Source: CAWGHZ01 sp963822575
GTDB lineage: Bacteria; Pseudomonadota; Alphaproteobacteria; MPNO01; DASWLB01
DNA: 64,000 bases
NCBI GenBank assembly: GCA_963822575.1
Contig: CAWGHZ010000004.1
Location: 958,382 to 1,022,381, forward strand
Direction: 5' to 3'
Positions 35,064 through 43,897 of this stretch are shown here, in pieces; within the stretch, counting starts at the first letter, position 1; the number at the start of each line of letters is the position of its first letter. The notes below the pieces were generated by a model that made no database searches, was not told the origin of the DNA, and was given only the letters and a program-made list of their open reading frames with translations. The position numbers and the translations under genes were made by a program.

Positions 35064-36071
35064 ATGGGGCTGTTCCTCGCGCCCGACGCAGCGGGTCGGC
35101 TTCCCGTCTCGCTGATCACGGGCTTCCTCGGGTCGGGCAAGACGACGCTGGTGAACGCGCTGTTGCGCCATCCCGGCATGGCGGGCACGGCGGTCGTCAT
35201 CAACGAGTTCGGCGCGGTCGCTCTCGACCAGCACTTCGTCGAAAAAAGCGACGGCGAGGTGGTGGTGCTGCCGAACGGGTGCCTCTGCTGCACTTTGCAG
35301 GGAGAGCTGGAGGGGGTGGTCGGCACGTTGTTCGCCCGCGCCGAAGCGGGCACGCTGCCGGCCTTCCGCCGCCTGGTGGTGGAGACGACGGGCCTCGCTG
35401 ACCCGGCGCCGATCATGCAGCTTTTGCTGGGAAGCCCGCTCGTCGCCCGGTCGGTCCGGCTCGACACGGTGGTGGCGACAATCGATGCCGTCCACGGCGC
35501 GCGCACGCTCGACGCCGATGAGGTCGCGGTCAAGCAGGCGGCGCTCGCCGACCGGCTGGTGGTGACCAAGACCGACCTCGCCGGCGCCGACGACACGGAA
35601 CGCCTTCGCGCGCGCGTCGCCGCGCTCAACCCCGGGGCCGCCCGCTTCGAGGCGGTCCAAGGCGAGATCGCGCCGGAGCTTCTGTTCGGCGCCGGGCTCG
35701 CGGACCAGGGGCTACGCGATCCGCGCGGCTGGCTCGGCCCGGTCGCCGCCGAGGGCGATCACGCGCACGGGCCGGACATCGACGCGTTCTGCCTCGCCGC
35801 CGACCGGCCACTCGACTGGCGGGCGCTGCAGCGCTTCCTCACGCGGCTCCGCGTCGGGGCGGGCGAGCGGCTGTTGCGCGTGAAGGGGCTCGCGAACGTC
35901 GCGGGCGAGGACGGGCCGGTCGCGCTCCACGGCGTGCACCACGTGTTCCACCCGCCGGTGCGCCTTCCCGCCTGGCCCGACGCCGACCGCACGACGCGCA
36001 TCGTGGTCATCGGCCGCGGCCTCGACCGCGCGCGGGTCGAGCAAGAGTGGCGGGACTTCCTCGCGGGCTGA
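35064..36071 (+). CDS. CobW/ZNG1-like G3E GTPase metallochaperone
   Basis: A 335-residue G3E GTPase. The P-loop GFLGSGKTT is at residues 20-28, the metal-binding CLCC (Cys73, Cys75, Cys76) follows, and a GTP-specificity motif VTKTDLAG stands at about 165-172. A CobW C-terminal domain begins near 230. The family delivers zinc or cobalt to target proteins. It starts 7 bp after the chvG stop and is probably in the same transcript. No zinc-regulator gene is next to it. Confidence 0.9.
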   Translation: MGLFLAPDAAGRLPVSLITGFLGSGKTTLVNALLRHPGMAGTAVVINEFGAVALDQHFVEKSDGEVVVLPNGCLCCTLQGELEGVVGTLFARAEAGTLPAFRRLVVETTGLADPAPIMQLLLGSPLVARSVRLDTVVATIDAVHGARTLDADEVAVKQAALADRLVVTKTDLAGADDTERLRARVAALNPGAARFEAVQGEIAPELLFGAGLADQGLRDPRGWLGPVAAEGDHAHGPDIDAFCLAADRPLDWRALQRFLTRLRVGAGERLLRVKGLANVAGEDGPVALHGVHHVFHPPVRLPAWPDADRTTRIVVIGRGLDRARVEQEWRDFLAG

Positions 36072-36072
36072 G

Positions 36073-37596
36073 CTACCGCCGGTTGCGCTTTTCGGCCGCG
36101 CGCATCTCCTCGATCGAGCGGCGCGGGATCAGGAAGGACATCAGCCCGAGGACAATCGCGAGCCCGACCGCGCCGACGAACAGCAAATGGAGCCCGTGCT
36201 CCAGCGCGGCGCGCAGCGCCTGCTGGTCCGACGCGGCCATCTGATGCGCGGCCGCGGCCTCCAGCAGGCGGTGGATGCGCTCGATCGCCGAGTGGTGAAC
36301 GCCCGGCTCCGCCGCGCCGAAATCGCGCACGCCGGCGTTGAGCACCGCGCCGAACGCGGCCGCTCCGACCGTATTGCCCAACGTGCGCGCGAAGATGTTC
36401 GACGCCGTGGCGCTGCCGCGCTCCGCCCACGGGACGTTCCCCTGGATCAGCACGATGCAGGCGATGGTGACGAGTCCCATCCCGAACCCGACCGTGAACG
36501 AACCCACCCCGGCCCAGACCGGGCTCGACTGCGCGCCGAGGAAGGTGAAGAACAGCGCGCCGCACACCATCAGCCCGGCGCCGAGCCGCGCCGCGCCGTG
36601 GATGCCGAGCGCGCGGAAGAACGGGCGCGAGATCGACGAGGCGAGCGGCCAGCCGATGGACATGGTCGACAGCGTGAAGCCCGCCACCACCGGCGAGCGG
36701 CCCATCACCCCCTGCACGAAGATCGGCAGGAACGAGGTGATGGCGATCAGCATCATGCCGGCGATCAGCGTGACCGCGTTGGTCGAGGCGATCGATGGCC
36801 GCGACCAGAGGGCGAGCGAGACCATCGGCTCGCGCGCGCGGCGCTCTTGCCACAGGAAGGCTGCGGTCGCCGCGAAGAACACCAGCGCCGCTGCGCCGAT
36901 CTCGACCGGACCCCAGGCGGCGTTGGCGCTGCCCTCGGTCAGCGCGACGAGGAGCGCCACGATGGCGACGGCGAACAGGATCGCGCCGCCATAGTCGATC
37001 GGCCGCGCGCGATGCTCGACGCGCTCGTGCAGCCAGATCATCAGCCCGACCACGCAGGCGAGACCGAGCGGGATGTTGACCCAGAAGATCCACGCCCAAT
37101 GGAAATGCTCGACGATGAAGCCGCCCGCCAGGGGCCCCGTCACCGCCGAGATGCCCCACACGCTGGACAGATACCCCTGCACCGAGCCGCGCTCCTCGGC
37201 GGTGTACATGTCGCCGACGATGGTGGTGGTGATCGGCTGGATCGCGCCGGCGCCGATCCCCTGCAGCAGGCGGAACGCGATCAGGCTCGGCATCGACCAG
37301 GCGAAGCCGCAGAGCGTCGAGCCAACAAGGAAGATCAGGATTCCCACCGTCAGCACGACGCGCCGCCCGTAGAGGTCGGCAAGCTTGCCGTAGATCATGG
37401 TGGTCGCGGCCTGCGCCATCAGGAAGGCCGAGAACACCCAGCTATAGAGCGAGAATGCGCCGAGCTGGCCGACGATCTGCGGCATGGCGGTGGCGACGAT
37501 GGTGGACTCGATCGCCACCATGAACATCGCCGACATCAGGCAGGCGATGACGAACGGCCGGCGCGTGGTCTTGGTCGGGGCGTGGGCGGTGGGCAT
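36073..37596 (-). CDS. MFS drug efflux protein, DHA2 (EmrB/QacA) family
   Basis: A 507-residue inner-membrane protein with about fourteen hydrophobic segments, starting with the family-typical LMSAMFMVAIESTIVATAMP that gives the first helix, followed by KLADLYGRR in loop 2-3 and the motif C-like SVWGISAVTGPLAGGFIVE. The DHA2 proton antiporters export drugs and toxic organics. It lacks an adjacent EmrA-like membrane-fusion protein. It is convergent with the GTPase gene; stops are separated by two bases. Confidence 0.88.
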   Translation of the reverse strand: MPTAHAPTKTTRRPFVIACLMSAMFMVAIESTIVATAMPQIVGQLGAFSLYSWVFSAFLMAQAATTMIYGKLADLYGRRVVLTVGILIFLVGSTLCGFAWSMPSLIAFRLLQGIGAGAIQPITTTIVGDMYTAEERGSVQGYLSSVWGISAVTGPLAGGFIVEHFHWAWIFWVNIPLGLACVVGLMIWLHERVEHRARPIDYGGAILFAVAIVALLVALTEGSANAAWGPVEIGAAALVFFAATAAFLWQERRAREPMVSLALWSRPSIASTNAVTLIAGMMLIAITSFLPIFVQGVMGRSPVVAGFTLSTMSIGWPLASSISRPFFRALGIHGAARLGAGLMVCGALFFTFLGAQSSPVWAGVGSFTVGFGMGLVTIACIVLIQGNVPWAERGSATASNIFARTLGNTVGAAAFGAVLNAGVRDFGAAEPGVHHSAIERIHRLLEAAAAHQMAASDQQALRAALEHGLHLLFVGAVGLAIVLGLMSFLIPRRSIEEMRAAEKRNRR

Positions 37597-37662
37597 GAAC
37601 GCTCCGGGCGGGACGGCGGCGGACTATAACCGCGCCAAGCCGGTCACTGAAGCGCCGGGGCC

Positions 37663-38193
37663 TCACCTTCTTGCATAGGTGCCCACCAGAAATCCGGTGC
37701 CGACGACGTGGCCGGCCATGATGCGCTCGAGCGTCGCCCGGTCGGGCTCGTGCAGGTCGGGCAGCGCGGTGTCGAGTGCGAACAGGCGGAAGAAGTAGCG
37801 GTGCCGGCCCGAGGGCGGGCAGGGCGCGCCGTAGCCGGTCTTGTTCCACCCGTTGATGCCCTGGCGCGTGCCGGCGGGCAGCGCGGCGGGCGCGACGCCG
37901 GCGGGAAGCCCCGCGCTCGTCGGCGGCAGGTCGTAGAGCACCCAGTGCACCCAGAGGTGGCGCTTCGGCAACTCGGGATCGGGCGCGTCCGGGTCGGTCA
38001 CCATCAGCACCAGGCTCTTCGTTCCGTCCGGCACGTTCGACCAGTGGAGCTCGGGCGAGCCGCCCTCGCCGTTGCAGGTATAGCGCGACGGGATCTCGTG
38101 CATGTGCCCGAACGCCGGCGAGGCAAGCCGGATCGGCGGCGGCGCCGCCCGGGCGGGAAGGGCGAGGGCGGCGATGCAGATCGCCCCTCCCAA
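37663..38193 (-). CDS. YbhB/YbcL (PEBP) family protein with signal peptide
   Basis: A phosphatidylethanolamine-binding-like protein. DPDAPDPELPKRHLWVHWVLYDLP is the hallmark anion-binding segment; GPxGRHRYFFRLFALD-like GRHRYFFRLFALD follows. A signal peptide (AICIAALALPARA) is visible. I set the start at TTG 38193, preceded by GGAAAG at five bases; the frame is open to 38340 but that part is a translation of the palindromic repeat at 38201-38313 and overlaps fabD. The function is unknown. Length is about 176 residues. Confidence 0.78.
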   Translation of the reverse strand: MGGAICIAALALPARAAPPPIRLASPAFGHMHEIPSRYTCNGEGGSPELHWSNVPDGTKSLVLMVTDPDAPDPELPKRHLWVHWVLYDLPPTSAGLPAGVAPAALPAGTRQGINGWNKTGYGAPCPPSGRHRYFFRLFALDTALPDLHEPDRATLERIMAGHVVGTGFLVGTYARR

Positions 38194-38200
38194 AATCTTT

Positions 38201-38313
38201 CCGTTCGTCCTGAATAGCGCCCGAAGGGCGCGTATCGAAGGACGAGACCGAGAGAACCTGCCGCCGTCGCCCTTCGATACGCCACGCTGCGCGGGGCTAC
38301 TCAGGGCGAACGG
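38201..38313. repeat. REP-like palindromic repeat, family D, paired copy
   Basis: Two inverted units: CCGTTCGTCCTGAATAGCGC ... GTATCGAAGGACG and its mate CGCCCTTCGATACGCCACGC ... CTACTCAGGGCGAACGG. The outer ends CCGTTCG/CGAACGG pair. REP pairs of this type are frequent in alphaproteobacteria and are linked to RAYT transposases; no RAYT gene is visible in this window. Partial relatives occur at 43542-43587 and 43898-43932. Confidence 0.85.
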
Positions 38314-38336
38314 ACAATGGAAGCGGACTCGCCCCA

Positions 38337-39275
38337 TCACAAGCTCTTCAGGAAGGTCTCAACGTCGGCGGGGGTGCCGACGGCGATGCCGCCGATCTCG
38401 GGGTCGATGCGGCGCGCCAGGCCCGACAGCACCTTGCCCGCGCCGAGCTCGACCAGCGTGTCGACGTCGTGCCCCTTCATCGTCAGCACGGATTCGCGCC
38501 AGCGAACGAGCCCGGTTACCTGTTCGACCAGGAGGCGGCGGATCGCGGCCGGGTCGACCGCCACGTCGGCGGTAACGTTGGCGATCAGCGGTAGCGCAGG
38601 CGGCGCGATGGCGGTCTTGTCGAGCGCCTCTTCCATCACTTCGGCGGCGGGCGCCATCAGGGCGGAATGGAACGGCGCCGAGACGGGCAGCTTGATGGCG
38701 CGCTTGCCGCGCTCCCTGGCGATGGCGATGGCGCGCTCGACGGCCGTCGCGTGGCCTGACAGCACAACCTGGCCGGGAGCATTGTCATTGGCCGCCTGGC
38801 ACACCTCGCCCTCGGCGGCTTCCGCGGCGATCTCGCGCGCCGCGTCCAGCTCGACGCCCAGCAGCGCCGCCATCGCGCCCTCGCCGACCGGCACCGCGCG
38901 CTGCATGGCCTGGCCGCGCAGCTTGAGGAGCCGCGCCGTGTCGGCGACGGTCAGCGCACCGGCGGCGCAGAGCGCGGAATACTCGCCGAGCGAGTGGCCG
39001 GCGACGAAGCGCGCGCAGTCCGAAAGCCAGACGTTGCCCTCGGTCTCGATCACCCGCACGACGGCAAGGCTCGCCGCCATCAGCGCCGGCTGGGCGTTCT
39101 CCGTCAGCATCAGGTCGGACCCGGGCCCCTCGGCCATCAGCTTCGCGAGGCGCTGCTTCAGCGCGTCGTCGACCTCCTCGAGAAGTTGCCTCGCGGCCGG
39201 GAAGGCGGCGGCCAGCTCGGCGCCCATCCCGACCGCCTGCGAACCCTGTCCTGGAAACACGAACGCCCGCGCCAT
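38337..39275 (-). CDS. fabD: Malonyl-CoA:ACP transacylase
   Basis: A 312-residue FabD that transfers malonyl from CoA to acyl carrier protein at the start of fatty acid elongation. The nucleophile motif GHSLGEY is at 93-99 (Ser95), the malonate-binding Arg is in LKLRGQ (Arg120), and the His is in APFHSALM (His203). FPGQGSQ stands near the N-terminus. FabD usually begins a fabD-fabG-acpP-fabF cluster; here the next gene is a YbhB-like protein on the same strand, so the fatty-acid cluster is split. Confidence 0.96.
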   Translation of the reverse strand: MARAFVFPGQGSQAVGMGAELAAAFPAARQLLEEVDDALKQRLAKLMAEGPGSDLMLTENAQPALMAASLAVVRVIETEGNVWLSDCARFVAGHSLGEYSALCAAGALTVADTARLLKLRGQAMQRAVPVGEGAMAALLGVELDAAREIAAEAAEGEVCQAANDNAPGQVVLSGHATAVERAIAIARERGKRAIKLPVSAPFHSALMAPAAEVMEEALDKTAIAPPALPLIANVTADVAVDPAAIRRLLVEQVTGLVRWRESVLTMKGHDVDTLVELGAGKVLSGLARRIDPEIGGIAVGTPADVETFLKSL

Positions 39276-39327
39276 GCCCTGATCCTTTTCCGCGCGGCAA
39301 GTGATAGCAGCCGCGCGGCGGGGCGTG

Positions 39328-40293
39328 TCAAGCGCTGCCGATCAGGATGCCGGTGCCGAATACCAGGAGCCCGCCGACGATCACCTGGAATGCGGCCGAA
39401 AGCAGCGGCGTGTCCATGTAGTGGTTGCGCACCCAGGCGATGGCGCCGAGCTCGATCACCACGACGATGCCGGCGATGGCCGTCGCGGTCCAGAAGTCGC
39501 GGATCAGGTACGGGACGGCGTGGCCCAGCCCGCCGACCGTGGTCATCAGACCGCACACGATGCCGCGCAAAAGCGGGCTGCCGCGGCCGGTGAGCGAGCC
39601 GTTGTCGCTGAGCGCCTCGGCGAAGCCCATCGAGATGCCGGCGCCCAGCGCGGCGGCGAGCCCGACGAGCAGCGTCTCCCACGAATCGCGCGTGGCGAAG
39701 GCGGCGGCGAAGAGCGGCGCCAGTGTCGAGACGGAGCCATCCATCAGCCCGGCGAGGCCCGGCTGCACGATCTGCAGCACGAACAGCCGGCGCTCCAATT
39801 CGTGCTCGCGCTGGCGCGCCGAGCCCGAAACGTAGCGGTCTTCGAGCTTCTCCGCCTGCATCTCGTGGCGGCTTTCCTCGGCGGCGAGGTCGCCGAGGAG
39901 CTGGCGCATCGACGCGTCCTCGCAGCGGCGCGCCGCGCGGGCATAGAAGCGCTTGGTCTCGGCCTCCATCAGCTCGGCCTGCTCGCGCACCTTTTCGAGC
40001 CCAAGCGGGCGGGCGAGCCACACCGGCTTGCGCTCGACGAAGCCCTTCACGTCCTGGCGGCGGATCAGCGGAATGTGCTCGCCGAACCGCGTCCGGTAGA
40101 GTTCGAGAAGCCGGTGGCGGTGGCCGTTCTCTTCCTCCGCCATGGCCGTGAACATCTTCGCCGAATCGGGGAAATTGTCGCGCAGTCCCAGCGCGAACTC
40201 GTTGTAGATGCGCGAATCCTCCTCCTCGAGCGAGATGGCGAGCGCGAGCAGCTCCCGCTCGCTTAGCTCGGAGAAGTTCTTGGTATCCGCCAT
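39328..40293 (-). CDS. mbfA: Rubrerythrin-VIT1 membrane protein (MbfA-like)
   Basis: A 321-residue fusion. Residues 5-140 form a ferritin-like (rubrerythrin) diiron domain with EEDSRIYNEF, EEENGHRHRLLELY, AETKRFY and EESRHE. Residues from about 175 are a VIT1/CCC1-like membrane domain (SVSTLAPLFAAAF, GLAAALGAGISMGFAEALSD). MbfA exports iron in Bradyrhizobium and Agrobacterium and is repressed by Irr under low iron. ATG 40293 is chosen at the start of the rubrerythrin domain; the longer frame to 40473 is not family-like. A following 125-bp gap leads to the sulfurtransferase gene. Confidence 0.9.
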   Translation of the reverse strand: MADTKNFSELSERELLALAISLEEEDSRIYNEFALGLRDNFPDSAKMFTAMAEEENGHRHRLLELYRTRFGEHIPLIRRQDVKGFVERKPVWLARPLGLEKVREQAELMEAETKRFYARAARRCEDASMRQLLGDLAAEESRHEMQAEKLEDRYVSGSARQREHELERRLFVLQIVQPGLAGLMDGSVSTLAPLFAAAFATRDSWETLLVGLAAALGAGISMGFAEALSDNGSLTGRGSPLLRGIVCGLMTTVGGLGHAVPYLIRDFWTATAIAGIVVVIELGAIAWVRNHYMDTPLLSAAFQVIVGGLLVFGTGILIGSA

Positions 40294-40417
40294 GGTGTCC
40301 CCTCCTGCGGAACGTTGCCACGCGCCCGCGCCCGCGACAACGGGGATGGAGGGCCGGATCGTGTCTGGTGAGGTGCCGGGCGGAGGAGCGGGCCGGAGCG
40401 GCCAGATCGAAAAAAAA

Positions 40418-41236
40418 TCAGCTTTCCACCGGCAGCGAGGGGTCGTTGCCCCACTCCGACCACGATCCGTCATAGCCCTTGGCGTTGGCGTAGCCGAGCC
40501 AGCGCAGCAACAGCCAGGTGTGCGACGAGCGATTGTGGGTCTGGCAGTGGGTGATGACCTCCTTGTCCGGCGTCACCCCGAGCTGGGCCAGTTCCTTTTT
40601 CATGTCGCGCGCGGCCATCAGCTTCATCGCCCGGCCGCGGTCGACCGCGCGCTGCCAGTCCATGTTGACCGCGCCCGGGATGTGGCCGCCGCGCGCCGCG
40701 CGCACGTCGTCGCCGTGATACTCGGCCGAGGTGCGGGCGTCGAGCAACACCACGCCGGGATCGTCGAGATGGGCGCGGATATAGTCCTTGTCGGCGCGGG
40801 CCGAGCCGTGGCCGCGGATGGTGAACTGGCCGGGCTTGGGCGCGGCGACGGGGCCGCTTTCGATCGGGCATTTGTCGTTTACCCAGCCGTGCAGCCCTCC
40901 GTCGAGCAGCGAGTACGACCGGTGGCCCACCTCGTCGAGCGTCCACAGGATGCGCGAGGCGCGGGTGCCGCCGTCCGCATCGTAGGCGACGACATGCGTG
41001 TCGTCGGAAACGCCGGCCTCGGCGAAGGCGGCGACGATCTCGTCGTCGGACGCAATGGCGCCCATCGCCGGCGGGCGCGCGACGACGATCCGGCGAAGGT
41101 CGAAGGACACCGCGCCCGGCACGTGCTGGGCCAGATGGATACGCGGCTCGCTCGCGTCGAGCACCACGATGCCGGGCGCGCCGAGCGCCGCCGCAAGCTC
41201 CCTCGGCTCCACCACAAGGGGCAGACGTTCCGCCAT
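40418..41236 (-). CDS. sseA: 3-mercaptopyruvate/thiosulfate sulfurtransferase
   Basis: A 272-residue tandem rhodanese. The N-terminal rhodanese-like half carries VVLDASEPRIHLAQHVPGAV; the C-terminal half has the active-site loop HCQTHNRSS with Cys231. Thiosulfate sulfurtransferases have CRxGx[RT] and mercaptopyruvate enzymes CGSGVT; CQTHNR is neither, but such loops occur in alphaproteobacterial sulfurtransferases. It moves sulfane sulfur to cyanide or other acceptors. The C-terminus GYDGSWSEWG is strongly conserved. Confidence 0.9.
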   Translation of the reverse strand: MAERLPLVVEPRELAAALGAPGIVVLDASEPRIHLAQHVPGAVSFDLRRIVVARPPAMGAIASDDEIVAAFAEAGVSDDTHVVAYDADGGTRASRILWTLDEVGHRSYSLLDGGLHGWVNDKCPIESGPVAAPKPGQFTIRGHGSARADKDYIRAHLDDPGVVLLDARTSAEYHGDDVRAARGGHIPGAVNMDWQRAVDRGRAMKLMAARDMKKELAQLGVTPDKEVITHCQTHNRSSHTWLLLRWLGYANAKGYDGSWSEWGNDPSLPVES

Positions 41237-41364
41237 GCCCGTTCTCCTCGTCCTGTTGGTTTGCTCCGATTCCTAGCGCGTCCGGACGCGCGACGGAAGG
41301 GTTCGGCCTTTAACCATAACGCGCGGACTGCTACCCTTCGGGAAACGGCAATGGGAGACGCACC

Positions 41365-41775
41365 GTGAAGCATCGTTCCCCGCGCGAGGTGCCCAGCTTC
41401 CGCGCGCCGGGCCGCGAGCGGCTGGCCGAGCTTGCCCGGTTCCTCGATACGGTCCCGCCCGACCGGCTGACCTTCTCGTGGTGGTACGGCAGCGGCAAAG
41501 GCTGCGCCGTGGCGCTCGCCGCCGCCACCGACCCGTGGTTCCAGGCCCAGGGCCTCGCTCTCGCCGCGGGCGACCGGCTGCGCGAATGCCACCCCGTCTA
41601 CGAGGATGCGACCGAGTGGCGGGCGCTGGGGCGCTTCTTCGATCTCAACCTCGACGAGCTGCGCCGGCTGTTCGACCGGTCGGGCTATGACGGCAACGTC
41701 CGCCCGCACCCCGCCGAGGTGGCGGCGAAGATCCGGGCCCATCTGGCCGAGACGGCGCCGCTCGCGGTCGATTGA
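41365..41775 (+). CDS. Conserved hypothetical protein
   Basis: A 136-residue protein of unknown function. Family-like parts are DRLTFSWWYGSGKGCAVALA and ALGRFFDLNLDEL; the GSGKG stretch is not a real P-loop. No signal peptide is visible. The start is GTG 41365, after GGGAGACG. It stands alone, divergent from the sulfurtransferase gene, with about 80 bp to mreB. Confidence 0.75.
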   Translation: MKHRSPREVPSFRAPGRERLAELARFLDTVPPDRLTFSWWYGSGKGCAVALAAATDPWFQAQGLALAAGDRLRECHPVYEDATEWRALGRFFDLNLDELRRLFDRSGYDGNVRPHPAEVAAKIRAHLAETAPLAVD

Positions 41776-41855
41776 CCGCGCGGGCCGACGGGAGTGACGG
41801 GCGCGGGCCTGCCGCGCCCCGATGCCGCAACTCTAAAAAAGCGTAACGGCGCAAC

Positions 41856-42893
41856 ATGCTGTCCAACATGATCGGGTTACTGTCGCAGGACCTTGCCATC
41901 GACCTCGGCACGGCCAACACGCTGGTTTACGCGCGGGGCCGGGGGGTGGTGCTGAACGAGCCGTCGGTGGTCGCGACCGCGACGGTAAGGGGCGGCAAGA
42001 CCCAGGTGCTGGCCGTCGGCGACGAGGCGAAGCTGATGCTGGGGCGCACGCCGTCCTCGATCGAGGCGATCCGGCCCCTGCGCGACGGCGTGATCGCCGA
42101 CTTCCAGATCGCCGAGGAGATGATCAAGCACTTCATCCGCAAGGCGCACCGAAGGCGGAGCTTCGTGAGCCCGCAGATCATCGTCTCGGTCCCGTCGGGC
42201 TCGACCGCGGTCGAGCGGCGCGCGATCCGCGACTCGGCGGAATCGGCGGGCGCGCGCCGGGTGTTCCTGATCGACGAGCCGATGGCCGCGGCGATCGGCG
42301 CGGGCCTCCCGGTCACCGAGCCGACCGGCTCGATGGTGGTCGACATCGGCGGCGGCACAACGGAGGCCGCCGTGATCTCGCTCGGCGGGATCGTCTACAC
42401 CCGCTCGGTGCGCATCGGTGGCGACAAGATGGACGAGGCGATCATCGCCTATATCCGGCGCAACCATAACCTGCTGGTCGGCGAATCCTCGGCCGAGCGT
42501 ATCAAGCAGCAGATCGGCTCGGCCTGCATCCCGCCGCGCGGCGACGGCGAGGAGATCCGCATCAGGGGGCGCGACCTGGTGAACGGCGTTCCCAAGGAAG
42601 TGACGATCTCCGAGCGCCAGATCGCCGAGGCGCTGGCCGAGCCGGTCGGCGTGATCGTCGAGACGGTGCGGATGGCGCTCGAGCACACCGCGCCGGAAGT
42701 GGCGGCCGACATCGTCGACCGCGGCATCGTCATGACGGGCGGCGGCGCCCTCTTGCGCAACCTCGACATCGTGCTGCGCGAGGCCACGGGCCTGCCCGTC
42801 ACCGTCGCCGAAGACCCACTGACCTGTACCGTGATCGGCGGCGGCCGCGCTCTAGAGGAGACCAAGGCGCTCCGCATTGTGCTGCAGGAGTAA
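41856..42893 (+). CDS. mreB: Rod shape-determining protein MreB
   Basis: A 345-residue bacterial actin. It has the nucleotide-binding motifs phosphate-1 AIDLGTANTLVYARG, connect-1 and phosphate-2 MVVDIGGGTTEAAV, the adenosine motif MTGGGALLRNLD, and SVPSGSTAVERRAIRDSAE. MreB filaments guide elongasome-driven cell wall synthesis. Normally mreB is followed by mreC, mreD and mrdA/B; here it is followed by a HigBA module instead, so the elongasome operon is either broken here or this is a second MreB. ATG 41856 gives the usual N-terminal amphipathic helix (MLSNMIGLLSQ). Confidence 0.95.
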   Translation: MLSNMIGLLSQDLAIDLGTANTLVYARGRGVVLNEPSVVATATVRGGKTQVLAVGDEAKLMLGRTPSSIEAIRPLRDGVIADFQIAEEMIKHFIRKAHRRRSFVSPQIIVSVPSGSTAVERRAIRDSAESAGARRVFLIDEPMAAAIGAGLPVTEPTGSMVVDIGGGTTEAAVISLGGIVYTRSVRIGGDKMDEAIIAYIRRNHNLLVGESSAERIKQQIGSACIPPRGDGEEIRIRGRDLVNGVPKEVTISERQIAEALAEPVGVIVETVRMALEHTAPEVAADIVDRGIVMTGGGALLRNLDIVLREATGLPVTVAEDPLTCTVIGGGRALEETKALRIVLQE

Positions 42894-42900
42894 GGCGTAA

Positions 42901-42923
42901 TGCGTCGCTTGACAGGCGACGCA
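42901..42923. promoter_or_regulatory. HigBA operator/promoter
   Basis: A perfect inverted repeat TGCGTCGC-TTGACAG-GCGACGCA. The TTGACA in its spacer fits a -35 box (42909-42914), with a weak CATCTT about 17 bases later and the higB ATG at 42943. A palindrome covering the -35 box is what is expected for autorepression by the HigA/HigBA complex. Confidence 0.65.
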
Positions 42924-42942
42924 ACGAATACCATCTTTCGGC

Positions 42943-43233
42943 ATGATCATCCGCAGCGTGTCCCACAGGGGACTGCGCCGGTTCATCGAGCGCGACGACC
43001 TGTCCGGTCTACCGCCCGCGTCGATCGAGCGGATCCGGAACATTTTATCCTTTCTGCAGGAGATGGGGGACGAAAGCGAGTTGCGCAGCGTTCCGGGGTG
43101 GCGGGCGCATCGTTTGACGGGAGATCGCGCAGGAAGCTGGAGCCTGACGGTCACGCGGAACTGGCGGATTAGCTTCAGTGTCGACCCAGGCGATCGCGAG
43201 ATCGTCGATTTGAATTTCGAAGACTATCACTAG
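42943..43233 (+). CDS. higB: HigB-type toxin (RelE superfamily)
   Basis: A 96-residue RelE-fold mRNA interferase. It has the HigB-typical start IIRSVSHRGLRRFIERDD, RLRSVPGW-like SVPGWRAHRLTGDRAGSW, RNWRISFSV and the end VDLNFEDYH. HigB cuts mRNA on the ribosome under stress. It is first in its operon, before the antitoxin, which is the usual order for hig modules. Separation from higA is 11 bp with an AGGAG ribosome site. Confidence 0.92.
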   Translation: MIIRSVSHRGLRRFIERDDLSGLPPASIERIRNILSFLQEMGDESELRSVPGWRAHRLTGDRAGSWSLTVTRNWRISFSVDPGDREIVDLNFEDYH

Positions 43234-43244
43234 GAGTCGCTGCC

Positions 43245-43538
43245 ATGCCGCGCATGCTTCGTCCGAGCCATCCGGGGCGGTTCGTCAGGACCGAGGTGAT
43301 CGAACCGCTCGGCTTGTCGGTGACCGGGGCGGCCGAGGCGCTGGGTGTCACACGGCAGGCGCTTTCCGCCCTGTTGAACGGTCGTGCGGGGCTTTCGACG
43401 GACATGGCGCTCCGGATCGAAAAGGCGTTCGGGCCGAAGATGGACACGCTCATGCGCATGCAGACGGCGTACGACATCGCGGCCGCGCGGGAGCGCGAGG
43501 GCACCATCAAGGTGCGCCGCTACGTGCTGCAAGAGTAG
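43245..43538 (+). CDS. higA: HigA-type antitoxin (XRE-like HTH)
   Basis: A 97-residue antitoxin. The helix-turn-helix is LGLSVTGAAEALGVTRQALSA, and HPGRFVRTEVIEPLG is the HigA/VapI signature. It would neutralise HigB and bind the palindrome in front of higB. The start is ATG 43245; an in-frame ATG at 43254 is less well placed. The module lies right behind mreB and is bounded downstream by a REP-like half repeat. Confidence 0.92.
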   Translation: MPRMLRPSHPGRFVRTEVIEPLGLSVTGAAEALGVTRQALSALLNGRAGLSTDMALRIEKAFGPKMDTLMRMQTAYDIAAAREREGTIKVRRYVLQE

Positions 43539-43541
43539 GGG

Positions 43542-43587
43542 CGTTCGCCTTCGAGACGCGCCCTATGGGCGCGCCTCGGCACGAACG
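43542..43587. repeat. REP-like palindrome, family D relative
   Basis: GTTCGCCTTCGAGACGCGCC pairs imperfectly with GGCGCGCCTCGGCACGAAC. It lies between higA and the convergent DUF1330 gene and could act as a bidirectional terminator. Confidence 0.65.
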
Positions 43588-43591
43588 GGCC

Positions 43592-43879
43592 TCAGTCGTC
43601 GCCGACGATCATCAGGCGCGAATGGGTGGCCTTCTGGCGCACCGGCACGGCCTTCTGGTATTCGGGTGAGTTGTAGCAATCGAGCGCCGCCTGGTAGGAC
43701 GGGAACTGGACGACGATGGTGTTGCCGCGCTCGTCCGGCCCCTCGGCGGCACGGCGCTTAGTGCCGCGCAGGATCAGCTTGCCGCCGTACTTGTTCATCG
43801 CCGCCGGCACCAGCGCAGCGTACTCCTTGTAGCCCTCGGGGTCGTTCACCTCGACGAAGGCGATCCAATATCCGGCCAT
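43592..43879 (-). CDS. DUF1330 family protein
   Basis: A 95-residue dimeric alpha-beta barrel protein of the DUF1330 group: YWIAFVEVNDPEGYKEYAAL, GGKLILRGTKR, and the VVQFPSYQAALDCYNSPEYQ segment that is the family hallmark. The reaction is not known. GGGAGG precedes the ATG on the minus strand. Confidence 0.88.
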   Translation of the reverse strand: MAGYWIAFVEVNDPEGYKEYAALVPAAMNKYGGKLILRGTKRRAAEGPDERGNTIVVQFPSYQAALDCYNSPEYQKAVPVRQKATHSRLMIVGDD

Positions 43880-43897
43880 CGTTCCCTCCCGCGTTTC

